A stretch of DNA of 44,951 nt from Candidatus Parepulonipiscium sp. PG-Nun2H_MBin03 (GTDB lineage: Bacteria > Bacillota > Clostridia > Lachnospirales > Cellulosilyticaceae). Numbering within the stretch: position 1 is the stretch's first letter; each line of letters begins with the position of its first letter. Position numbers and translations under genes: made by a program. This document shows, in pieces, positions 27,242 through 35,799 of this stretch. The notes beneath the pieces were generated by a model. It did not search any database and was not told where the DNA came from. It was given only the letters and a program-made list of their open reading frames with translations. Location of the stretch: assembly GCA_001995005.1 (NCBI GenBank), contig MDJN01000134.1:1-44951 (forward strand), read 5' to 3'.

Positions 27242-29524
27242 ATGGTAGGAAAGAGTATACCTAGAGTAGACGCATTCGATAAAGTAACAGGTAGAGCCAA
27301 ATATGTAGAAGACATACTTCCACAAGATACACTAGTAGCAAGAATTTATCATTCAAAAATTGCTAATGGTCTTGTGAAAAGCATTGATACTACAGAGGCA
27401 GAAAAAGTACCAGGAGTTGTAAAGATAGTTACATGTTTTGATGTAACAGAAAAACATTATTATCCAACAGCAGGTCATCCTTGGACATTAGATGTATCAC
27501 ATCAAGATATAGCGGATAGACTGGTATTAACAGATAGAGTAAGATTTGTAGGAGATGATGTTGCAGCTGTTATTGCAGAAAATGACGTTGCGGCAGATCA
27601 AGCAGTTAGATTATTAAAAGTGGAGTATGAAGAGTATCCGTTTGTTTTAAAACCGCTAGAGGCAATTAAACCTGAGGCACCGCAAATTCATGATGACTTT
27701 AAAAGAAATATACTAAGAGTGACTACTAGAGAAAAAGGAAATTATGAAGAAGCAATAAAAGAACAAGGATTAATTAGAGTAGAAGGCTGGTATTCAACTC
27801 CTATAGTACAACACTGCCATATAGAAAATCATATTTGTACTGCAAGAACAGAAAATGGTAAAATTGTAATTAGTTCATCAACTCAAATTCCGCATATTGT
27901 AAGAAGGATAGTTGGGCAGGCACTAGGAATGGATTGGGGCAAAATTAGAGTAATTAAGCCATTTATAGGCGGAGGTTTTGGTAATAAACAAGATGCATTA
28001 TATGAACCGCTATGTGCATTTTTAACTTTGCAAGTAGGTGGCAGACCAGTAACAATTAACGTATCAAGAGAAGAAACTTTTGTATCAAACAGGGTAAGAC
28101 ATCCGTTTAATGTACATTTGATTTCTCATCTACGTGCTGATGGTACATTAGTTGCAAGAAAAGTAGCGATTTATTCTAACCAAGGTGCATACGCATCACA
28201 TGGTCATTCTATCGCAGCAAAAGGAATGGGTGCATTAGCACAGCTTTACCCATGCGAGCATTTTTCAGCAGAAGCATATACAGTATTTACAAATACTCCA
28301 GTAGCAGGAGCTATGAGAGGGTATGGTATACCACAAACTATGTTTGCAGAAGAGAGCCATATTGAAGATATTATCAAAAAGTTAGGTGAGAATTCATTAA
28401 ATTGGAGAAGAAATCACATTATGCCAGTAGGCTTTGAAGATACATTCTCAAAAAATGTTCATCACTATGATTCATTCAACCAATGCTTTGATAAAGCAAA
28501 CGCATATTTAGATTATGAGAAAAAAGTGGAGCTGTATAAAAATCAAACAGGTGAGAAAAGACGTGGAGTTGGTATGGCAGCATTTTGGTATAACACTGCT
28601 GTATGGCCAATTGCTCTTGAAACTTCAAGCTGTCGTATGATTTTAAATCAAGATGGATCTTTACAAGTGCAATTGGGAGAAACGGAAATTGGGCAAGGTG
28701 CGGATACTGCATTTACACAGATGGTAGCACATGCTGTTGGGGTTACAATAGATAAAGTTTATGTAATCTCAAACCAAGATACAGATGTTACCCCGTATAG
28801 CTCAGGTTCATATGCATCAAGGCAAACGTATGTAGCCGGCTTTTCTATAACAAAAACTGCTCAGGAGTTACGCAAAAAGATATTAGATGTAGGTTATAGA
28901 TATACTAGAGTTTCAGTAGATTTATTAGATATTGTAGATAATAATCTAGTTCGCATTACGGATAATAAAGTAGTTATGACACTTGCAGATTTAGCAAATG
29001 CATCTCTTTATGACACAGACTTTAGTCAGCATATTAGTGCGGAGCAAACGGCACAAGCAAAATCTAATGCATATTCATTTGGGTGTTGTTTTGTAGAAGT
29101 AGAAGTGGATATTCCATTATGTAAAGTAGAACTTATAGATATTATTAATGTTCATGACTGTGGAACGTTAATTAATCCTGCATTAGCAGAAGCACAAGTG
29201 CATGGTGGAATGAGCATGGGTATAGGCTTTGCCCTTAGCGAAAATTTATTGATAGACCAAAAGACAGGAAAAGTTTTAAATGATAATTTACTTGATTATA
29301 AGTTAGCTACATTTATGGATCATCCAGATTTGGAGGCACAATTTGTACAAAATGCAGAGCCTACTAGTCCTTATGGAACAAAAGGCTTAGGAGAACCACC
29401 AACGTGTCCGGTTGCACCGGCGATACGTAATGCAGTGTTGCATGCTACTGGAATTGCAATAAATGATTTGCCACTGAACCCACACAAGCTGTTTGAGGCA
29501 TTTAAAGAAGGAGGGCTGATATAA
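27242..29524 (+). CDS. xdhA: Xanthine dehydrogenase, molybdenum-binding subunit
   Basis: 760 aa molybdopterin subunit of a three-subunit xanthine dehydrogenase. 'SIPRVDAFDKVTG' opens the domain; 'IGGGFGNKQDALYEP' near 242, 'GAMRGYGIPQ' near 358, 'EIGQGADTAFTQ' near 482 and the catalytic glutamate in 'KGLGEPPTCPVAPA' near 715. It is clearly different from the Mo domain of the fused enzyme at 17713 (for example GEPP here against GEIT there). Followed after 1 nt by xdhB. A small dyad gggtaataccc sits in the 55-nt gap upstream; guaD read-through is likely. Reaction: hypoxanthine or xanthine hydroxylation, or the reverse reduction. Confidence 0.94.
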   Translation: MVGKSIPRVDAFDKVTGRAKYVEDILPQDTLVARIYHSKIANGLVKSIDTTEAEKVPGVVKIVTCFDVTEKHYYPTAGHPWTLDVSHQDIADRLVLTDRVRFVGDDVAAVIAENDVAADQAVRLLKVEYEEYPFVLKPLEAIKPEAPQIHDDFKRNILRVTTREKGNYEEAIKEQGLIRVEGWYSTPIVQHCHIENHICTARTENGKIVISSSTQIPHIVRRIVGQALGMDWGKIRVIKPFIGGGFGNKQDALYEPLCAFLTLQVGGRPVTINVSREETFVSNRVRHPFNVHLISHLRADGTLVARKVAIYSNQGAYASHGHSIAAKGMGALAQLYPCEHFSAEAYTVFTNTPVAGAMRGYGIPQTMFAEESHIEDIIKKLGENSLNWRRNHIMPVGFEDTFSKNVHHYDSFNQCFDKANAYLDYEKKVELYKNQTGEKRRGVGMAAFWYNTAVWPIALETSSCRMILNQDGSLQVQLGETEIGQGADTAFTQMVAHAVGVTIDKVYVISNQDTDVTPYSSGSYASRQTYVAGFSITKTAQELRKKILDVGYRYTRVSVDLLDIVDNNLVRITDNKVVMTLADLANASLYDTDFSQHISAEQTAQAKSNAYSFGCCFVEVEVDIPLCKVELIDIINVHDCGTLINPALAEAQVHGGMSMGIGFALSENLLIDQKTGKVLNDNLLDYKLATFMDHPDLEAQFVQNAEPTSPYGTKGLGEPPTCPVAPAIRNAVLHATGIAINDLPLNPHKLFEAFKEGGLI

Positions 29525-29525
29525 T

Positions 29526-30413
29526 ATGTATGATATTGGTAATCTATATGAAGCCACAAGTATAAAAAATGCTATCGATCTACTATGCGAGCATCCGAAA
29601 GCACATATTATCGCAGGTGGTAGTGACGTTTTAGTACAAATGAGAGAAGGTAAATTAGCAGGTGTTGACCTTGTAAGTATTTATAAGCTAGATGAGATGC
29701 GAGGTATTACTATAACTGATGATAAAAGTATTCGCATAGGTTCCTTAACTAGTTTTTCTCACATTACTCACAATAAGATAATTGAAGAAAACCTATATGT
29801 ATTAGGCGAAGCTGTTGACCAAGTTGGAGGACCGCAAGTAAGAAATATAGGTACTATAGGAGGCAACACATGTAATGGAGTTACGTCTGCTGACTCTGCC
29901 TCTACGCTATTTGCACTAGATGCCATGATAGAAATTACTGGTAAAAACGGTGTAAGAACTATACCTATATCAGAGTTTTATATCAGTGCAGGTAAGGTGG
30001 CATTAGAAGTGGGAGATGTTCAAACTGCAATTATTATCCCTCATAAATCATATGATGGATACAGTGGATATTACCTAAAATATGCAATGCGTAATGCGAT
30101 GGATATCTCGACTTTAGGTTGTTCTGTAAATGTTAAATTATCTGCGGATAAAACTATCATAGAAGATGCTCGTATAGCATTTGGAGTAGCAGGGCCTATT
30201 CCGCTACGTGCAAAAACAGCCGAAAAGAGAGTAAAATCAGCACCTATAAATGAGCAAACTTTTGATACGTTCGCTGAGTCAATACTAGAAGACATCAACC
30301 CTCGAGATAGCTGGAGAGCGACTAAAGCATTTAGATGTCATATAGGAAAAAGCATTGCTAAACGAGCGTTAGAAAAGGCAATCCAAAGAGCGGGGGTGGA
30401 GACTCATGTTTAA
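29526..30413 (+). CDS. xdhB: Xanthine dehydrogenase, FAD-binding subunit
   Basis: 295 aa, FAD domain of the CoxM/XdhB type. FAD motifs 'IIAGGSDVLVQMREGKL' near 30 and 'TIGGNTCNGVTSADSA' near 114 are intact, and the C-terminal CO-dehydrogenase-flavoprotein domain is full length. Passes electrons between the FeS subunit and NAD(H). Overlaps xdhC by 8 nt. Confidence 0.94.
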   Translation: MYDIGNLYEATSIKNAIDLLCEHPKAHIIAGGSDVLVQMREGKLAGVDLVSIYKLDEMRGITITDDKSIRIGSLTSFSHITHNKIIEENLYVLGEAVDQVGGPQVRNIGTIGGNTCNGVTSADSASTLFALDAMIEITGKNGVRTIPISEFYISAGKVALEVGDVQTAIIIPHKSYDGYSGYYLKYAMRNAMDISTLGCSVNVKLSADKTIIEDARIAFGVAGPIPLRAKTAEKRVKSAPINEQTFDTFAESILEDINPRDSWRATKAFRCHIGKSIAKRALEKAIQRAGVETHV

Positions 30414-30882
30414 AGAAATCACTTGTAGTATCAATGGAAAAGAATGCACAAAAGTTATAGACGTTAGAGCTTCCCTAACGGATATGCTACGAAATCAATA
30501 TCATTTAACTAGCGTAAAAAAAGGTTGTGAGGTAGGAGAGTGTGGTGCTTGTACAGTGCTTATAGACGGTGAGGCGTACAATTCATGCATATACCTTGCT
30601 GTGTGGGCAGAAGGAAAATCTATTTGGACACTAGAAGGATTGATGAGTCCAGACGGTGAACTGAGTGATATTCAACAAGCGTTTATAGATGAAGCTGCTA
30701 TACAATGTGGATTTTGTACCCCAGGTTTTGTTATGACTACAGTAGAAATTCTAAATCAGAAAAAATTGTATACACGAGATGAACTAAGAAAGCTGTTATC
30801 AGGCCACCTTTGCCGTTGTACGGGATACCAAAATGTTTTAAATGCAGTTGAAAAAGTTATGAAAGACCGATTAAATCAGTAA
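30406..30882 (+). CDS. xdhC: Xanthine dehydrogenase, 2Fe-2S subunit
   Basis: 158 aa with both 2Fe-2S clusters: CEVGECGAC...C at about 39-61 (ferredoxin type) and CGFC...CRCTGY at about 100-138 (helical domain). Standard length. Last gene of the purine block; a strong terminator follows after 7 nt. In E. coli naming xdhC is this FeS subunit, which should not be confused with XdhC maturation factors. Confidence 0.94.
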   Translation: MFKEITCSINGKECTKVIDVRASLTDMLRNQYHLTSVKKGCEVGECGACTVLIDGEAYNSCIYLAVWAEGKSIWTLEGLMSPDGELSDIQQAFIDEAAIQCGFCTPGFVMTTVEILNQKKLYTRDELRKLLSGHLCRCTGYQNVLNAVEKVMKDRLNQ

Positions 30883-30889
30883 CAAAATT

Positions 30890-30928
30890 ATAGTCTATAA
30901 CTAAAATTAATAGTTGTAGACTATTTTT
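30890..30928 (+). terminator. Terminator of purine cluster
   Basis: Stem atagtctataact/agttgtagactat (13 pairs, one G-T), 9-nt loop, then a T run (ttttt including the last stem T). Confidence 0.9.
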
Positions 30929-31002
30929 GCATAGACAATTGCGGTGTTAAGTTTTTGATATCGGTTAATACTAAAACTTAAAAGATGAAGAGGTTATATA
31001 TT

Positions 31003-31350
31003 GTGAAAAAAAATGACATAATATTAATAGGCACTATCTCAATAATTGCTATGATATTTTATATATTTGTATTTTCGAAAGAAGCAGATATAGTTAAGAT
31101 AAGCATTGACGGGATAGAATACGGCACATATTCTTTAGATAAGGATCAAATAATAAATATTAACAATAGCAATACGTTACAAATAATAGATAATACGGCG
31201 ACTATGATAGAGGCGGATTGCCCGGACCAATTATGCATACACCAAGCGTCTATAAGCAAAAACCGGCAAAATATTATCTGTTTGCCAAACAAAGTTATAG
31301 CAGAGGTAATAAGTGTTGATGAAACAGAATTTGATGTATTGGTGTATTAG
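31003..31350 (+). CDS. NusG domain II-containing membrane-anchored protein
   Basis: 115 aa from GTG 31003, which has 'gaagagg' 9 nt upstream; the track ATG at 30985 lacks a ribosome binding site. One N-terminal membrane helix (IILIGTISIIAMIFYIFVF) followed by an extracytoplasmic NusG-II/'DUF' beta domain with the family pattern 'CPDQLCIHQ' and 'QNIICLPNKV'. These proteins occur in Firmicutes beside Gx transporters and often near Rnf or FMN-binding proteins. Their exact role is unknown. The next gene follows after 9 nt. Confidence 0.82.
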   Translation: MKKNDIILIGTISIIAMIFYIFVFSKEADIVKISIDGIEYGTYSLDKDQIININNSNTLQIIDNTATMIEADCPDQLCIHQASISKNRQNIICLPNKVIAEVISVDETEFDVLVY

Positions 31351-31359
31351 GAGAAAATA

Positions 31360-31845
31360 ATGAGCACAAGCAAAATAACATATTTAGGAGTAATGGTAAC
31401 CATTGCACTGATATTTAGCTATATAGAATTTTTAATACCTATAAAATTTCCCGTTCCTGGTATAAAGCTGGGTCTTGCAAATGTAGTTATTTTAGTAATA
31501 TTATATAAGATGGGGTGGAAAGCAGCGTTTTGGGTCTCCACCATTCGAGTGGTTATATCGGGATTTTTATTTGGTAATCCAATGATGATTTTATTTAGTT
31601 TAGTAGGATGTACATTAAGTCTTTTTTCTATGACGCTAATATATAAAAAAGACTCCTTTAGCATTATGGGAGTGAGCATGTTAGGAGCGGTTATGCATAA
31701 TTTAGGGCAAGTTTTGGTGGCCATGATTGTAATGGAAAGTTTTAGTGTAATATACTATTTTATAAGTTTATTAATAGCAGCGTTGTTTACTGGTTTTGTT
31801 ATAGGGATAATTGCACAGCGACTGTTAGCGATTAATGTAAATTAA
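31360..31845 (+). CDS. Gx transporter family protein (heptaprenyl diphosphate synthase component I-like)
   Basis: 161 aa, very hydrophobic with about five membrane segments. The second segment region 'PVPGIKLGLANVVILVILY' carries the G-L-A-N pattern of the Hpre_diP_synt_I / ECF-like S-component group. Despite the old name, these are integral membrane proteins probably involved in substrate uptake. Pairing with a NusG-II protein is the usual arrangement. Starts after 'aggagaaa'. Confidence 0.82.
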   Translation: MSTSKITYLGVMVTIALIFSYIEFLIPIKFPVPGIKLGLANVVILVILYKMGWKAAFWVSTIRVVISGFLFGNPMMILFSLVGCTLSLFSMTLIYKKDSFSIMGVSMLGAVMHNLGQVLVAMIVMESFSVIYYFISLLIAALFTGFVIGIIAQRLLAINVN

Positions 31846-31858
31846 AATTAATATATTA

Positions 31859-31888
31859 TTGTCATAAATAGCTAATACATGTTATAAT
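31859..31888 (+). promoter_or_regulatory. Sigma-A type promoter for the small protein and Zn peptidase genes
   Basis: TTGTCA at 31859-31864, 18-bp spacer, perfect TATAAT at 31883-31888, about 60 nt before the next start codon. Confidence 0.65.
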
Positions 31889-31951
31889 AATTAAATATAA
31901 TCATATATTTGATACAGTTTATACTTAAAATAATTTTAAAGGAGAGATAAT

Positions 31952-32164
31952 ATGAAAGATATTTTGATATCTATATTAGCAATAATTACTTTTGGAGCTA
32001 ATATATTTGCAATCTCTGCAGAAGCACCTATAATTACAAGTGCAGAAGTAAGCGAAGAGATAGATCAAGCAGTAGAAGATATTCATATATCAGACGATAT
32101 GCTAGAGATTGATTTACTATATGATAAAATGCTTTATGAACTTGATGAGGAGGAGATACAGTGA
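31952..32164 (+). CDS. Small acidic exported protein
   Basis: 70 aa, not recognised. The first 20-24 residues form a signal peptide or membrane anchor (MKDILISILAIITFGANIFA, then ISAEAP). The mature part is short and strongly acidic (many Glu/Asp, ending 'ELDEEEIQ') and helical. It has a good ribosome binding site (aaaggagag) and its own promoter, and its stop overlaps the next start (GTGA), so it is translated with the Zn peptidase. It may be a substrate, inhibitor or targeting partner of that peptidase; this is inferred only from coupling. Confidence 0.65.
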   Translation: MKDILISILAIITFGANIFAISAEAPIITSAEVSEEIDQAVEDIHISDDMLEIDLLYDKMLYELDEEEIQ

Positions 32165-32853
32165 TATTTTATGATTCGACATATATTTTAATTATATTAG
32201 GTGCTATAATAACTTTAGCTGCACAAGCTAAATTAACATCTACATTTTCAAAATATTCTACCATAAGAAATGCGAGAGGTCTTACAGGAAAAGAAGTGGC
32301 AGAACAAATTTTAAGGTCTCAAGGCTTGTATGACGTTACAGTAAGATATGTTCCTGGGAATTTATCAGACCATTATGACCCTAGTAGCAAAACAGTAAAT
32401 TTATCAGATGCCACATATAACAAAACATCAATAGCCGCAGTAGGAGTTGCCGCACATGAATGTGGACACGCATTACAACATGATGAAAATTATGTACCAC
32501 TGCAAATGAGAACACTTATAGTACCAGTTGCAAGATTTGGCAGTATGGCAGCAGTACCATTGATTATACTAGGAATGTTTTTATCAGGGACAACGTCACA
32601 ATTAATCATTCAACTAGGCATTATCGCATTTTTGGGTGCGGTTATTTTTCAAGTTGTGACATTGCCTGTTGAGTATAATGCATCAAATAGAGCAGTAGAT
32701 ATTTTAGAAAGCTCAGGCATATTATCTTCTAGCGAAATACCTGCTACAAAAACTGTATTAAATGCAGCTGCTCTAACTTATGTAGCAGCAGTTGCAGCAT
32801 CACTATTGCAACTGCTTAGATTAGTTTTAATAACAAGTAATAGAAATGAATAG
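32161..32853 (+). CDS. Membrane zinc metallopeptidase (YugP/Zn_peptidase_2)
   Basis: 230 aa. Start GTG with 'gaggagg' upstream, overlapping the previous stop. An N-terminal membrane helix, a zinc motif 'AAHECGHALQH' (HExxH, near residue 98) and two or three further hydrophobic segments (about 120-180 and 195-225) match the Firmicute YugP family. The domain before HExxH ('GKEVAEQILRSQGLYDV') is also typical. Physiological substrate unknown. Confidence 0.9.
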   Translation: MIFYDSTYILIILGAIITLAAQAKLTSTFSKYSTIRNARGLTGKEVAEQILRSQGLYDVTVRYVPGNLSDHYDPSSKTVNLSDATYNKTSIAAVGVAAHECGHALQHDENYVPLQMRTLIVPVARFGSMAAVPLIILGMFLSGTTSQLIIQLGIIAFLGAVIFQVVTLPVEYNASNRAVDILESSGILSSSEIPATKTVLNAAALTYVAAVAASLLQLLRLVLITSNRNE

Positions 32854-32882
32854 AGATACTTTAATTATCACTTAGAGTATCT
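32854..32882. terminator. Possible shared hairpin between convergent genes
   Basis: agatact/agtatct, 7 pairs (plus a T-G), located just after the Zn peptidase stop and inside the last codons of the convergent DMT gene. T runs are weak on both sides. Confidence 0.35.
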
Positions 32883-33784
32883 ATTTCAGTAGCTTCGACA
32901 ACATTTTTACGTAAGAAAGCAAACTTTGTTTCCCCACAAATAATAGATATAAAAATTAGAGTAAATCCAATTATCATAGTTAATGTTAACTTGTCATATC
33001 CTAATAGCATTGATAGTATAACTGCAAAAGGAGCTTCAAGCGAAATTAAAATACTGGCATTGGTAGGCGGAGTATAGCGTTGCCCATAGTTTTGGCATAA
33101 AAAAGCTACAATGGAACAAATAACTATGAGATAAGCTATTTCAGGAGCTGCAACTTGTAGGTTTGCCAATATTTCAGGAGTTGGTGGCTGCGTAATAAAT
33201 ACTGCAATCCATGCACATATGGCAAAAAACATAAATTGTAATATGGTCATGGCAAATAAATCACGGTCCTTAACAAATTTACCAACAGCTACAATAGTTA
33301 CGGCAAAACAGCAACCGCCTATTAGAGTTAATATATCTCCTATATTAAGACTAAAACCATCACCGCTAAGAGTGATAAAACCTATTCCTGATAGACATAA
33401 TACACTGGCTACTAAGTTGTATATATCAGGTCTTTTTTTGTCTACTGCCCAATAGAGTAAGGGTACTACAACGCAATAAACTACAACTAGAAAAGCATTT
33501 TTACTAGGAGTAGTATAATTCAAACCGCTTACCTGAAAAGCATACGTAAGAAATAGTGAAATGCCTATAACTGCACTACGACTTATATAATCTTTAGTAA
33601 TTGATTTTAATCTTTTGTGAAAAATAATTGCAAGTATTATACCAGCACCTGTAAAACGTATAGCAAGAACCCAAAACGTAGGTATTGCATCTAAGACTCC
33701 TTTTGTAACAACAAATGCACTACCAAAGCAAAAAGCGGCTAAGGCAATCATAAAAGGAGCGATTTTTTTTACATCTATGTTCAT
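32861..33784 (-). CDS. DMT-superfamily (EamA) transporter
   Basis: 307 aa with ten hydrophobic segments arranged as two EamA repeats (first starting 'MIALAAFCFGSAFVVTKG', second near residue 150). Such carriers usually export amino acids or other metabolites; the substrate cannot be told. Start ATG after 'aagggggaaa'. It lies downstream of the betaine-type operon on the same strand but is separated by a terminator, so it is probably a separate unit. Confidence 0.88.
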   Translation of the reverse strand: MNIDVKKIAPFMIALAAFCFGSAFVVTKGVLDAIPTFWVLAIRFTGAGIILAIIFHKRLKSITKDYISRSAVIGISLFLTYAFQVSGLNYTTPSKNAFLVVVYCVVVPLLYWAVDKKRPDIYNLVASVLCLSGIGFITLSGDGFSLNIGDILTLIGGCCFAVTIVAVGKFVKDRDLFAMTILQFMFFAICAWIAVFITQPPTPEILANLQVAAPEIAYLIVICSIVAFLCQNYGQRYTPPTNASILISLEAPFAVILSMLLGYDKLTLTMIIGFTLIFISIICGETKFAFLRKNVVEATEIDTLSDN

Positions 33785-33819
33785 TTTTGTTTCCCCCTTA
33801 ATATATCTTAATATATAAA

Positions 33820-33850
33820 GTGGTAATCACCTATTGAAGGCAATTACCAC
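33820..33850 (-). terminator. Terminator of the acyl-CoA/BCCT operon
   Basis: On the minus strand gtggtaattgcct/aggtgattaccac (13 pairs, two G-T), loop tcaat, then tttatata. It lies 8 nt past the thioesterase stop. Confidence 0.82.
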
Positions 33851-33858
33851 AATATTTT

Positions 33859-34269
33859 CTATTCAGTCAAAAGTTTACGCATAAGTGGGCTAATTGGCTG
33901 GCTGCATCTGTTTGTTGAATCATATCCAACATATACGCTTTGAGCATCAAATAATAGTTCGTTTTCACCGGCTCTATAAATCTCAAAAATCAGTGTAAAA
34001 CTTCTAGTGCCTATTTCTTTAAGCCGAACACCAACATCTAATAAATCATCATATACTGCACTAGAAGAATAGGTGGCGGTATACTTTCGATGACAAATCT
34101 CTGATTCGCCTTCTGCTAAATATTTATAGGGATGGCCTTTAGCACGAAAATATTCTTCAAATGCTACATCAGTATAAATAGAATAATTACCATTATATAC
34201 TATGCCTTGCTGGTCAACTTCTCCGAAGCGTACACGTATTTGATGAAAAAAATCAAAGTCATTTCGCAT
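33859..34269 (-). CDS. Hotdog-fold acyl-CoA thioesterase
   Basis: 136 aa, 4HBT/YbgC type. I place the start at the ATG at 34269 (MRNDFDFF), since the family domain begins a few residues later ('IRVRFGEVDQQGIVYNGNYSIY') and an 'agaggtg' site lies upstream; the track start at 34320 would add 17 residues inside the ferredoxin gene. The catalytic Asp and the following 'GIVYNGNYS' are the hallmark of this branch. It overlaps the ferredoxin gene by 11 nt. In context it probably recycles CoA from dead-end or product acyl-CoA esters. Confidence 0.88.
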   Translation of the reverse strand: MRNDFDFFHQIRVRFGEVDQQGIVYNGNYSIYTDVAFEEYFRAKGHPYKYLAEGESEICHRKYTATYSSSAVYDDLLDVGVRLKEIGTRSFTLIFEIYRAGENELLFDAQSVYVGYDSTNRCSQPISPLMRKLLTE

Positions 34270-34534
34270 TTTTTTTAACACCTCTTTTAAGTAAAGTTTC
34301 ATATCGTTTAAGAGCCGCATCTTTTGAATTGGCGTTTCTCTTCCTTATTTTATGGAATAGTGCGTCGAATATACATATATCAACGCAATACCCACAGTTT
34401 ACACATCGTTGGTATGCCTCTTTAGTGGGCTGAGGAAATCCGTCTGGTTTATTCTCTAATAAGCCCATAGGACAAAATACGATGCATCGACCGCATTTAG
34501 CACATTTATCTTCTTCAATATGAATAAGACTCAC
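34259..34534 (-). CDS. 2[4Fe-4S] ferredoxin
   Basis: 91 aa with two complete clusters: CAKCGRCIVFCP and CVNCGYCVDIC, the second missing the usual Pro after its last Cys. A basic C-terminal extension of about 35 residues ('KIRKRNANSKDAALKRYETLLK') may contact a partner. GTG start six bases past the stop of the upstream CoA-transferase gene. It could carry electrons for the acyl-CoA dehydrogenase-like enzyme of this operon. Confidence 0.9.
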   Translation of the reverse strand: MSLIHIEEDKCAKCGRCIVFCPMGLLENKPDGFPQPTKEAYQRCVNCGYCVDICIFDALFHKIRKRNANSKDAALKRYETLLKRGVKKNAK

Positions 34535-34540
34535 TTAGCA

Positions 34541-35761
34541 TCACCCTTCTTGGTGTACAGCACCACAGTTTATTAATTCATCAATTCTTTCCTTACTATA
34601 TCCTAATTCTTCTAATACTTCTACTGTTTTAACACCAGGCTTTTGGGCAGCATGTGCCTGATGATTTATAGGCGTTTTACTAAAGTGGATAGGAGTGCTA
34701 GTAGCCATATAATCCCCAACTCCTGGTTGGTCTTTAATAATTGATATAAGCTCTAATTCCTTAGCTTCGTCGCTATGGATAAATTCTGCTAGAGTTTGTA
34801 CAGCAGACGCTGGAACTCCTGCTTCTATTAAAGTTTTTTCTACTTCGTATCTACCCATAGCCTTAGTTGCAACTTCGATTTCTGTTCTTAATACATCTCT
34901 ATTTATATTACGCAGTTCGTTTGTGGCAAAACGTTCATCGTGAAGCAGAGCATCAAGTTTTAGAGCATCACAAAGTGCTTGCCATTCTTCTTCAGTAGTG
35001 GTTGCAATTACAACATTGCCATCATTTGTTGTATACTCACCATTTGGTGAAAACCAAGGGTCAGAGTTACCTGTTCTTGGAGTAAATTCTCCTGTTTGAG
35101 CATAGTCTAATAATGCATCATCACCCATATAAAATGCAATATCTAACATAGCAAGGTCTATACGAGTACCCTCACCTGTTTGTTGTTTATGATATAATGC
35201 CATAGATAATGCACGTAAAAGATTAAGTCCAGACCAAGTGTCACAGAAGGAAAATCCTGGTTTTATAGGAGCAAATCCTTCAACGCCACTTTGAGATACA
35301 AGTCCGCTACGAGCAGCTGCGATAATATCCATACAAGGTAAGTGAGAAAGAGGTCCATAAGTTCCAAAACCAGCTATAGAACCATAGATAAGAGATGGAT
35401 TTACTTTAATCATTTCATCATATCCGATCCCTAGTTTTTCAAGAGTCCCTGATTTATAATTTTCTATTACAATATCAACTTCTGCAACAAGATCCATAGC
35501 TACTTTTTTACCTTCAGGCGAACCTAAATCTATTGCTATACCTTTTTTGCCTCTGTTATATTGGCAAAAATAAAGACTAACACCGTTTACATATGGACCA
35601 AATCCACGAGAGATATCCCCGTCGCCTGGTCGTTCAATTTTAATAACTTCAGCACCTAAATCTGCTAGTAACATTCCGCAAAATGGAGCGGCTAATACTT
35701 GAGAGAAATCTAGCACTTTAATGCCTTCTAATGGTCTTTTTTTCATAGATTTTGTATGCAT
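34541..35761 (-). CDS. Class III CoA-transferase (CaiB/BaiF family), catalytic-type
   Basis: 406 aa. Family motifs 'KVLDFSQVLAAPFCGMLLADLGAEVIKIE' (quoted in part), 'NRGKKGIAIDL', 'ENYKSGTLEKLGIGYD' and 'GSIAGFGTYGPLS'. The nucleophilic aspartate aligns with Asp145 in 'PCMDIIAAARSGL'. Enzymes of this type swap CoA between an acyl-CoA and a carboxylic acid such as carnitine or gamma-butyrobetaine. The start codon is unusual: a 'aagggag' site lies about 16 nt upstream and a 7-bp hairpin covers the ATG (35758-35776). A second in-frame ATG lies at codon 6 but without a ribosome binding site. Confidence 0.92.
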   Translation of the reverse strand: MHTKSMKKRPLEGIKVLDFSQVLAAPFCGMLLADLGAEVIKIERPGDGDISRGFGPYVNGVSLYFCQYNRGKKGIAIDLGSPEGKKVAMDLVAEVDIVIENYKSGTLEKLGIGYDEMIKVNPSLIYGSIAGFGTYGPLSHLPCMDIIAAARSGLVSQSGVEGFAPIKPGFSFCDTWSGLNLLRALSMALYHKQQTGEGTRIDLAMLDIAFYMGDDALLDYAQTGEFTPRTGNSDPWFSPNGEYTTNDGNVVIATTTEEEWQALCDALKLDALLHDERFATNELRNINRDVLRTEIEVATKAMGRYEVEKTLIEAGVPASAVQTLAEFIHSDEAKELELISIIKDQPGVGDYMATSTPIHFSKTPINHQAHAAQKPGVKTVEVLEELGYSKERIDELINCGAVHQEG

Positions 35762-35776
35762 GGCAATTCGCCATGC
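35758..35776 (-). promoter_or_regulatory. Hairpin over the CoA-transferase start codon
   Basis: Plus-strand gcatggc-aattc-gccatgc; on the mRNA the perfect 7-bp stem lies between the ribosome binding site and codon 2, and the AUG (35759-35761) is inside the 3' arm. It could hold back initiation, or bring the distant Shine-Dalgarno closer. Confidence 0.5.
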
Positions 35777-35799
35777 TCTCCCTTCTTTATAATATATAA

